DNA from: an uncultured Elusimicrobia bacterium
GTDB taxonomy: Bacteria > Elusimicrobiota > Endomicrobiia > Endomicrobiales > Endomicrobiaceae
Direction: 5' to 3'
DNA: 6,342 nt
Assembly (NCBI GenBank): GCA_900321055.1
Contig: ONUQ01000169.1
Span: 1-6,342 of the forward strand
This document shows positions 1-5,072 of this stretch, one piece after another. The first letter of the stretch is position 1, and each line of letters begins with the position of its first letter. Both the position numbers and the translations under genes were made by a program. The notes beneath the pieces were generated by a model. The model did no database searches, was not told the origin of the DNA, and was given only the letters and a program-made list of their open reading frames with translations.

Positions 1-739
1 ATGCTTGTCTTTCAAGTTCAATTCTATCAACTAAAAACAAAACTCTTTTTGCATTACCGGTTTTAAGAAATAATTTTATTATACCTGTAGCGATTAAAGT
101 TTTTCCTGTTCCTGTTGCCATTTCAAATAAAAATCTGTTGTTACCGTTTTTAGCAGATTCTTGAAGGGCTTTTATAGCATTTATTTGGTATTGTCTTAAA
201 ATTCTGTATCCGTTATCAAAACAATATTTTTCTCTTGTTTGTTCGTTTATATAATCCGGTTCTTGCAACAGATTTGGATTCTGCATTAAAGCAACATATT
301 CTTTTATGATATCTTCCGAATATAAAGCTTTAGTGTTAGGTTTAAATTGTATTCTTTGTTCCAACGATTCTTGTGTAGGCATAGATGTAATAATTTCGGG
401 GTTGCCTATTTCTATATCCCAAAGATAATGAATATTACCGTTTGAAAGAATTACAAAACGAATATTTTGGCTCATGGCATAGGCACGAGCTTGTTCTTTT
501 GCAGAAAGTGGATTTATTTGTTCTTTCTTTGCTTCCAATACACAAAGCGGAAACCCTTTTGAATCAAACAAAAGGTAATCCAGTAAAGCATGTTTATATT
601 CGTTATCGTCTCTTTTGATTTTTGTGCTGTATTCAACATCAACATTTGCACGACCTGTTTCGTCGTCCAAAAGTTTCCAACCGGATTGTTCCAACAATTT
701 ATTTATTTTAAGCCTTACTTTTGCTTCATTGTCGTTCAT
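1..739 (-). CDS. hsdR: Type I restriction enzyme R subunit (HsdR), N-terminal part
   Basis: Partial gene: 246 codons are read without a stop and the reading frame leaves the window at position 1. HsdR is the ATP-dependent translocase and nuclease subunit of type I restriction-modification complexes, which cut unmethylated foreign DNA in the cytoplasm together with HsdM and HsdS. Residues 1-160 look like the HSDR_N nuclease domain: Asp54 in LLDYLLF, the E69-A-K71 pair in VLEAKK, and the Q83xxxY87 motif (QARAY), together a PD-(D/E)xK-type site. The helicase domain begins near residue 180 with a Q-like LRQYQ, followed by Walker A at 207-214 (MATGTGKT) and motif Ia FLVDR at 235-239. The start fits: an AGAGGA ribosome binding site lies 8 bases upstream and an in-frame TAG lies at 754-752. 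HsdM and HsdS are not in the window and would have to lie to the left. A helicase-nuclease outside a classical type I system cannot be excluded. Confidence 0.9.
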   Translation of the reverse strand, partial: MNDNEAKVRLKINKLLEQSGWKLLDDETGRANVDVEYSTKIKRDDNEYKHALLDYLLFDSKGFPLCVLEAKKEQINPLSAKEQARAYAMSQNIRFVILSNGNIHYLWDIEIGNPEIITSMPTQESLEQRIQFKPNTKALYSEDIIKEYVALMQNPNLLQEPDYINEQTREKYCFDNGYRILRQYQINAIKALQESAKNGNNRFLFEMATGTGKTLIATGIIKLFLKTGNAKRVLFLVDRIELERQA

Positions 740-747
740 TAATAAAG

Positions 748-753
748 TCCTCT
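748..753 (-). promoter_or_regulatory. Ribosome binding site of hsdR
   Basis: On the minus strand this reads AGAGGA, 8 bases before the ATG at 739. It matches the anti-Shine-Dalgarno sequence well and supports that ATG as the hsdR start. The in-frame stop just upstream excludes a longer protein. Confidence 0.7.
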
Positions 754-778
754 AGTAAGTTTTGGATACAATTTATAT

Positions 779-787
779 ATTCTACCA
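779..787 (-). promoter_or_regulatory. Possible extended -10 promoter for hsdR
   Basis: On the minus strand this reads TGGTAGAAT: a -10 box TAGAAT (5 of 6 to the consensus) preceded by an extended-10 TGn. Transcription would start near 772, about 33 bases before the hsdR ATG. No convincing -35 box lies 17 bases upstream, and the region is so AT-rich that chance matches are common. Its position between the terminator-like hairpin at 861-895 and hsdR is what makes it plausible. Confidence 0.3.
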
Positions 788-860
788 AATTTCAATATTA
801 TTTACTATAAAAAAATTGCCACAAGGCTTTATTGTAATTATTTATAATACTATATTAACA

Positions 861-895
861 ATAAAAAACTATTGCTTTATAAGCAACTTTTTTAT
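861..895 (-). terminator. Terminator-like hairpin between DUF456 gene and hsdR
   Basis: The core is a perfect 6-bp stem, TTGCTT (872-877) and AAGCAA (881-886), with a 3-base loop. It is flanked by an outer A-tract/T-tract pairing, ATAAAAAA (861-868) with TTTTTTAT (888-895). The outer and inner stems are separated by a small unpaired region (3 bases on one side, 1 on the other). On the minus strand the hairpin is followed by a run of T, as expected of a rho-independent terminator, and by symmetry it could also work on the plus strand. Since the gene upstream on the minus strand ends at 1195, it most likely stops read-through into hsdR. The stem has few G-C pairs, so strength is uncertain. Confidence 0.45.
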
Positions 896-936
896 TTTTG
901 GTAAATAAAAAAATTATTATATTATTGAGATTTCGC

Positions 937-960
937 ATCAAATATGTTTGATAACAAACA
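937..960. repeat. Two overlapping, mutually exclusive inverted repeats
   Basis: The first dyad is ATCAAA (937-942), loop TATG, TTTGAT (947-952). The second is TGTTTG (945-950), loop ATAA, CAAACA (955-960). Both have perfect 6-bp arms and 4-base loops, and they share bases 945-952, so only one can form at a time in RNA. They could be operator half-sites, alternative RNA structures, or chance in AT-rich DNA. Confidence 0.35.
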
Positions 961-1194
961 ATATATGCAGGTGGTATAACAAATAACTGTATAGTATACT
1001 TCCTTTTGCCGTAAAAGAAATATATAAAAGTAATATTATTATTTTCTTTTAACGATTTCCTAACTATTCCCAACATTATTAAATTATAACAAACTGTTTA
1101 ATGAATAAAATATATATTGCTCTTATAATCACAGCCGGAGATAACTGCAAAGTTAGAATATAAAAGAGGATTTGTTTCACTGTATTTAGGGTTA

Positions 1195-1686
1195 TTAAAA
1201 AAAACCGAACAAAAGATTTAAAATTAATATTAATATAAAAGATAATATAAGAAAAGCCTTGATTCCCGTTCCTAAAAGAAAACCGATAAACGAATTGAAT
1301 GCGGATTTAAATGCTTTATTTATATCTTTTGAGTCATTTATAAGTTCACCTATCAATGCACCGATAAAAGAACCGAAAATTAAAATTATCGGATTAACAA
1401 AAATTATTCCGGATATACTTCCGATTAATGCACCTCGTTCCCCGCTTTTTGTTCCCCCGCTTTTTTTTACCATTTTTGCCGGTATAACATAATCCAATAC
1501 AGTAACCGTTAACATCAGTAAAAGTGTTATAACCAATGTCCATATACTTAGTGTACATCCCGGAGAAAAAAATGCTATAAGTAAACCCAGCCATCCTATC
1601 GGAAGTCCGGGAACCATAGGAATAAAAGAGCCTATTAATCCTGCTATCAGTAAAATAAATGATAAAACTATTAAAGATATTGACAT
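1195..1686 (-). CDS. DUF456 family membrane protein
   Basis: This encodes a 163-residue, highly hydrophobic protein of the DUF456 family, whose biochemical role is unknown. Visible family marks are the N-terminal helix followed by GLIGSFIPMVPGLPIGWLG (16-34), then LDYVIPAK (64-71), GGTKSGERG (77-85) and GALIGELI (109-116). The order is membrane segment, Pro/Gly-rich turn, two more segments, a short charged loop, a Gly-rich pair of segments and a long C-terminal hydrophobic stretch (about 131-162), so four to six membrane passes. Length is normal for the family. I chose the ATG at 1686 because the protein then begins directly with its first membrane helix. A TTG at 1695 would add three residues. 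Neither start has a good ribosome binding site; only a purine-rich GAAAGAA directly precedes the ATG. It is divergent from def, and nothing nearby suggests a function. Confidence 0.85.
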   Translation of the reverse strand: MSISLIVLSFILLIAGLIGSFIPMVPGLPIGWLGLLIAFFSPGCTLSIWTLVITLLLMLTVTVLDYVIPAKMVKKSGGTKSGERGALIGSISGIIFVNPIILIFGSFIGALIGELINDSKDINKAFKSAFNSFIGFLLGTGIKAFLILSFILILILNLLFGFF

Positions 1687-1834
1687 TTCTTTCAATAAAA
1701 CAATGTATTAATTTAAGAACATTTCTTCTATTGTTTATTTTCCATCTTGAATTTCTCTGTTTATTGTTATTTTGCACTGCTAATAATTTTATCATAAATT
1801 TAAATTTTTTCATAAAATTGTAACATTCAATATT

Positions 1835-1863
1835 TTGTATCTTTTTGTTCAATTTAATATAAT
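1835..1863 (+). promoter_or_regulatory. Sigma-70-type promoter for the def-fmt gene cluster
   Basis: There is a perfect TATAAT -10 box at 1858-1863 and a TTGTAT -35-like box at 1835-1840, separated by 17 bases. Transcription would start about 1869-1871. This places the transcript start at or beyond the ATG at 1867, which argues that this upstream ATG is not used and that def begins at 1897. It is the best promoter I see upstream of the five plus-strand genes. Confidence 0.6.
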
Positions 1864-1887
1864 ATTATGAAAGTAAATTATTTTTTT

Positions 1888-1891
1888 GAGG
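1888..1891 (+). promoter_or_regulatory. Ribosome binding site that decides the def start
   Basis: GAGG (in GAGGAAG) lies 5 bases before the ATG at 1897. The alternative in-frame ATG at 1867 has only AT-rich sequence before it, so the ribosome binding site supports the shorter protein. Confidence 0.7.
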
Positions 1892-1896
1892 AAGTT

Positions 1897-2406
1897 ATGG
1901 CAATTTTAGAAATAGTAAAATACGGAGATCCTATTTTAAGAAAAAAAAGTGAACCTATTAAAGAAATAACGGATGATGTTGTTAAATTGGCTAATGATAT
2001 GTTGGAAACAATGTATGCTGCACCCGGAGTAGGTCTTGCCGGACCGCAAGTAGGATTATCTTTACAAATTTGTGTTATAGATATTGTTCCCGACGGTAAA
2101 AAGAAACCCATTGTTTTAATAAATCCTAAGATTATATCCGGACAAGATAAATATGAAGGAGAAGAAGGTTGTCTATCTTTTCCTAAAATTTTTGAAAAAA
2201 TTAAAAGATGGCAAAAAATTGAAGCAGAGTATATTGATTTAGATGGAAATTTAAACAGAGTTGAAGTTGATGGTTTTTTAGCAAAGGCATTTCAACACGA
2301 AATAGACCATTTAGACGGTAAAGTATTTATAGATTATTTACCTTCTTGGAAAAGAAAACTTGTAGAAAAAGAAATAAAAAGAAGAAAAAAAGGAAAAAAT
2401 TGGTGA
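1897..2406 (+). CDS. def: Peptide deformylase
   Basis: This encodes a 169-residue metal-dependent hydrolase that removes the N-formyl group from the starting methionine of new proteins at the ribosome. All three family motifs are present: motif I GVGLAGPQ (44-51), motif II EGCLS (90-94) with metal ligand Cys92, and motif III QHEIDH (133-138) with ligands His134 and His138 and catalytic Glu135. Motif I has Gly49 where most family members have a second Ala (GxGxAAxQ). The C-terminus is a very basic Lys/Arg-rich tail (about 151-168), which may help ribosome or RNA contact. Length is typical. Starting at the ATG at 1867 would add ten residues not expected in the family; the ribosome binding site and promoter position favour 1897. 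The stop codon overlaps the fmt start, so the two are probably translated together. Confidence 0.96.
   Translation: MAILEIVKYGDPILRKKSEPIKEITDDVVKLANDMLETMYAAPGVGLAGPQVGLSLQICVIDIVPDGKKKPIVLINPKIISGQDKYEGEEGCLSFPKIFEKIKRWQKIEAEYIDLDGNLNRVEVDGFLAKAFQHEIDHLDGKVFIDYLPSWKRKLVEKEIKRRKKGKNW
2391..2394 (+). promoter_or_regulatory. Ribosome binding site that decides the fmt start
   Basis: AGGA lies within the 3' end of def, 8 bases before the GTG at 2403. It supports GTG as the fmt start over the in-frame ATG at 2346, which would add 19 mostly Lys/Arg residues that are only the def Lys-codon stretch read in another frame. Confidence 0.6.
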
Positions 2407-3338
2407 AGATAATATTTTTTGGAACGGCAAATATTTCTAAATATTTTTTAGAAAACATTAATCATAAACATAAAATTGTTTCCGTAGTGACCATGTGTGA
2501 CAAGCCTGTAGGCAGAGCTAACAAAATAAAAGCTCCTGCAATAAAAGAGTATGCCATAGAAAAAAATATTCCCTACATTCAGGTTAATAAATTTGATGAT
2601 GAAATAACTCAAAAAATAAAAAATTGTAATGCTGATGTCGGAGTGGTTGTATCCTTTGGAAAAATCATCCCTAAAAATGTTTTTAGTTTACCGAAATACG
2701 GTTGTTTTAACATACATTTTTCTTTATTACCTAAATATAGAGGTGCCTCTCCTGTCCAACAAGCACTTATAGACGGTGCTACAAAAACAGGAGTTACCGC
2801 TTTTTATATAGAGGAAGGATTGGATACCGGTGATATATTGTTACAAAAAGAAACCGATATTGATATTAAAGATACTTCTGAAATTTTATTTAACAAATTG
2901 AACATTGTCGGAAAAAATGTTATGAACGAAGTTTTGGATATGCTTGATAGCGGTAAAACTATGGCAAAAAAACAAGAAGGAGCTCCTTCTTTTTGTTCCG
3001 TATTTACTAAAGAAAACGGAAAAATTGATTGGAATAAATCGGCAACCGAAATATATAATTTATACAGAGGTCTTTATTTGTGGCCTCAAATATTTTGTAA
3101 AATATCTGAAGGCAAAATGACAGGGAAGATGTTAAAAATTTTAGAATGTGAAATTGTAAAAAATTCATCCGATGCAAAAGCGGGAACCGTAGTTGAAATA
3201 ATAAAAGGTATTGGGTTTGTTATAAAATGTTCCGAAGATGCTTTACTTATAACAAAAGTTCAACCGGAAAGTAAATCCAAAATGTCAGCTTTTGATTTTT
3301 TAAACGGAGCACAAATTAAAGTCGGTAGTTTTTTATAA
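2403..3338 (+). CDS. fmt: Methionyl-tRNA formyltransferase
   Basis: This encodes a 311-residue enzyme that transfers the formyl group of 10-formyltetrahydrofolate to initiator Met-tRNA, so that translation can start with formylmethionine. The N-terminal Rossmann-like catalytic domain (about 1-190) starts with KIIFFGT. It carries the signature NIHFSLLPKYRGASPVQ (103-119), with catalytic Asn103 and His105 and the SLLP loop, followed by GLDTGD (139-144) with catalytic Asp141. The C-terminal tRNA-binding domain (about 200-311) includes YRGLYLWPQ (221-229) and ends with an NGAQIKVG strand. Length matches the usual 310-315. The start is GTG, overlapping the def stop (GTGA), which suggests translational coupling. 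The usual Pro after the first FGT is Ala here (FGTANIS), a mild departure outside the catalytic triad. Def and Fmt act in one cycle and their genes are neighbours in many bacteria. Confidence 0.96.
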   Translation: MKIIFFGTANISKYFLENINHKHKIVSVVTMCDKPVGRANKIKAPAIKEYAIEKNIPYIQVNKFDDEITQKIKNCNADVGVVVSFGKIIPKNVFSLPKYGCFNIHFSLLPKYRGASPVQQALIDGATKTGVTAFYIEEGLDTGDILLQKETDIDIKDTSEILFNKLNIVGKNVMNEVLDMLDSGKTMAKKQEGAPSFCSVFTKENGKIDWNKSATEIYNLYRGLYLWPQIFCKISEGKMTGKMLKILECEIVKNSSDAKAGTVVEIIKGIGFVIKCSEDALLITKVQPESKSKMSAFDFLNGAQIKVGSFL

Positions 3339-3366
3339 AACATTTTTTTAGTTAAAAAGGTTCTTT

Positions 3367-4035
3367 ATGAATGTAAGATGTATATATGATATTCCGAGAG
3401 CTTGTGATATGAATATTGCTCTTGATGAAATTTTTTTTACCAAAGAAAATTTTGAAGAAACATTTAGATTTTATAGTTGGATAAAGCCGTCTTATACAAT
3501 AGGTTATTTTCAAAAATTTCCCGTAAACAAAGATTCTTATCCTGTTGTCAGAAGGCTTACCGGCGGGCTTTCCGTTTTACATAATAAAGATTTATCTTAT
3601 TCTTTAATTGTTTCCGATAAATTGTGGTCGTATATTTATGACCAGGAAAAAACTTATAAATTGGTTCACGAAACAATAAGAGAAGCCTTGAAATCAATAA
3701 ATATTATTTGCGATAATATATCAAAAGAAACAGATTCCGTAAAAAATTATTCTTGTGTTAACACTTTATACAAAGATGATTTATTACTAAACGGCAAAAA
3801 AATTGTCGGTTCTTGCCAAAGAAGAAGAGGAAAAAGAATTTTAGTTGAAGGTTCCATACATCTTATTTTGCAAGAAGAACAGAAAGAAATTTTTACTAAA
3901 AATTTCTTTGAAATTTTATCAAAAGCATTAAAATATGATACAATATACTCCTGTGTAAATGATTTTGAACTCAATTTAGCAAAAAAACTTTGTATAGAAA
4001 AATATAGTACAGATAACTGGAACAAATTATTTTAA
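3367..4035 (+). CDS. Lipoate/octanoate transferase family protein, probably LipM-like octanoyltransferase
   Basis: This is a 222-residue protein of the biotin/lipoate protein ligase fold (LplA/LipM/LipB superfamily). These enzymes attach octanoate or lipoate to the lipoyl domains of 2-oxoacid dehydrogenase and glycine cleavage proteins. Visible marks are MNIALDE (15-21), RRLTGGLSVLH (62-72) as the substrate-binding loop, and GKKIVGSCQ (143-151) with the conserved Lys145. Cys130 lies 15 residues before Lys145, the spacing I recall between the acyl-carrying Cys and Lys in LipM. This favours an octanoyltransferase over an ATP-using LplA ligase, which lacks that Cys. The chain is short compared with LipM (about 280), with a reduced C-terminal part and no LplA accessory domain. 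The ATG has a clear AAGG ribosome binding site 6 bases upstream (3357-3360), 28 bases after fmt, and the stop lies 3 bases before the next gene. LplA-type activity remains possible. Confidence 0.85.
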   Translation: MNVRCIYDIPRACDMNIALDEIFFTKENFEETFRFYSWIKPSYTIGYFQKFPVNKDSYPVVRRLTGGLSVLHNKDLSYSLIVSDKLWSYIYDQEKTYKLVHETIREALKSINIICDNISKETDSVKNYSCVNTLYKDDLLLNGKKIVGSCQRRRGKRILVEGSIHLILQEEQKEIFTKNFFEILSKALKYDTIYSCVNDFELNLAKKLCIEKYSTDNWNKLF

Positions 4036-4038
4036 TTT

Positions 4039-5070
4039 ATGAATAATGAACTTTTATATATAATTACTTTTTTTATTGCTTATATAACAGCATTAATATT
4101 AACACCTTTCTTTAGATATATTGCCATAAAGTTTAATATTTATGACAGACCTTCTACCCCGGTAAAAACACATAAAGTCAGCACTCCTTATTTAGGCGGA
4201 CTTGCTATATGGGGCGGTTGGGTTATAAGCTTAATATCAATAAGATTAATTACAAATTTTCCGACAGGCACATTGAACAATTTAAGATCCGTTATAATAG
4301 GTTCCTTATTGTTATTATTATTAGGTTTATGTGATGATATAAAAAAAGGCGGTCTTGGATTTAAATTCAAATTTTTAATACAAATTATTGCTTGTCTTAT
4401 AGTTGTTGTAGGATTTGACATTAGAATCCATTTTATTGAAAATTATATTTTATCCGTTTTAATAAGTATATTTTGGATTATAGGTTTATCCAATGCTTTT
4501 AATCTGATAGATATAATGGATGGTCTTTCTTGTGGGACTGCTTTAATTTCTGCATTTTTCTTTTTTATTATAGCATTACCCGGTGAAATGATTTATGTAA
4601 ACTTTTGTGCATTAGCATTACTTGCAAGTTGTTTGGGATTCTTACCGTACAACTTATCAAAAAAGAAAAAAATATTTATGGGAGATACTGGAAGTTTGTC
4701 CATAGGTTTTATTCTTGCAACTGTTGCATTGGGAACATCTTATACAAAAATAAATCCTGTCGGAATATTTGCTCCATTACTTATATTGGCTACTCCGATA
4801 TATGAAACTACTTTTGTCAGCACAATAAGAATGTTAAAGGGTAAGAATCCTTTTTTAGGCAGTAAGGATCATTTTCCTTTAAGACTTGAAAAAATGGGAT
4901 ATTCAAGAAAACAAATTTTAATATTTGTATATATATTATCTTTTATTTTAGGAATCTTTGCTTATACTATTGTTAATTTACATGATAATATTTCCTATTT
5001 AATTTTCTCGTTGGTTATAATACTTTTAGTTTTATTTTCAATAAAAATATCAAAGATTAAAATGGATTAA
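4039..5070 (+). CDS. WecA/MraY-family polyprenyl-phosphate sugar-1-phosphate transferase
   Basis: This is a 343-residue integral membrane enzyme with about ten or eleven hydrophobic segments. It is predicted to transfer a sugar-1-phosphate (GlcNAc-1-P in WecA/TagO relatives) from a UDP-sugar to undecaprenyl phosphate at the inner face of the cytoplasmic membrane, the first step of an envelope glycan. Family motifs seen are KTHKVSTPYLGGLAI (43-57), GLCDD (96-100) with the Mg-binding Asp pair, NAFNLIDIMDGL (152-163) with the spaced Asn and Asp residues, and FMGDTGS (213-219). The C-terminal cytoplasmic loop has SKDHFPLRL (275-283), where WecA-like enzymes usually have an H-x-H-H pattern, so only one His remains. 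The WecA/TagO type is likelier than MraY because the family-specific His-rich MraY loop is absent. It starts 3 bases after the previous stop without a clear ribosome binding site, so it is probably translated by coupling. Confidence 0.9.
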   Translation: MNNELLYIITFFIAYITALILTPFFRYIAIKFNIYDRPSTPVKTHKVSTPYLGGLAIWGGWVISLISIRLITNFPTGTLNNLRSVIIGSLLLLLLGLCDDIKKGGLGFKFKFLIQIIACLIVVVGFDIRIHFIENYILSVLISIFWIIGLSNAFNLIDIMDGLSCGTALISAFFFFIIALPGEMIYVNFCALALLASCLGFLPYNLSKKKKIFMGDTGSLSIGFILATVALGTSYTKINPVGIFAPLLILATPIYETTFVSTIRMLKGKNPFLGSKDHFPLRLEKMGYSRKQILIFVYILSFILGIFAYTIVNLHDNISYLIFSLVIILLVLFSIKISKIKMD

Positions 5071-5072
5071 TT

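Larger units (their letters stand above)
740..1194. other. 455-base intergenic region without a convincing gene
   Basis: This AT-rich gap lies between two minus-strand genes, DUF456 upstream and hsdR downstream. It holds the hsdR ribosome binding site, a possible hsdR promoter, a terminator-like hairpin (861-895) and two overlapping inverted repeats (937-960). The word ATAACAAA occurs three times on the plus strand (951-958, 976-983, 1086-1093). I saw no tRNA-like cloverleaf, no T-loop motif and no CRISPR repeats. The open frames present (a 73-codon one on minus, 855-1076, and a 20-codon one on plus, 1101-1163) lack a ribosome binding site or a recognisable protein pattern. A small unannotated RNA could be hidden here, but the sequence does not prove it. 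Confidence 0.6.

Noticed and set aside
1..739. Horizontal transfer of hsdR judged by base composition
   Set aside because: I counted about 32% GC over positions 1-720, close to the fmt lines I counted, so composition gives no support for recent transfer.
855..1076. Minus-strand open frame of 73 codons
   Set aside because: Its stop end overlaps the terminator-like hairpin. There is no clear ribosome binding site, the composition is that of random AT-rich sequence, and no family pattern is visible.
1101..1163. Plus-strand 20-codon frame that begins like a signal peptide (MNKIYIALIITAG)
   Set aside because: It is too short, has no ribosome binding site and no continuing frame downstream. A remnant of a lost gene is possible but cannot be shown.
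1394..1852. Minus-strand open frame of 152 codons
   Set aside because: It is an out-of-frame shadow of the DUF456 gene, rich in Asn/Arg/Lys, without recognisable protein features.
2346..2402. Lys/Arg-rich N-terminal extension of Fmt
   Set aside because: It is the def Lys-codon stretch read in another frame. The GTG at 2403 with AGGA upstream gives the family's normal N-terminus.
3328..3349. Small GTTTT/AAAAC hairpin followed by seven T between fmt and the lipoyl gene
   Set aside because: The stem has only five pairs, one of them G-C, and the gap is 28 bases with a ribosome binding site. A real terminator is unlikely; the genes are more probably co-transcribed.
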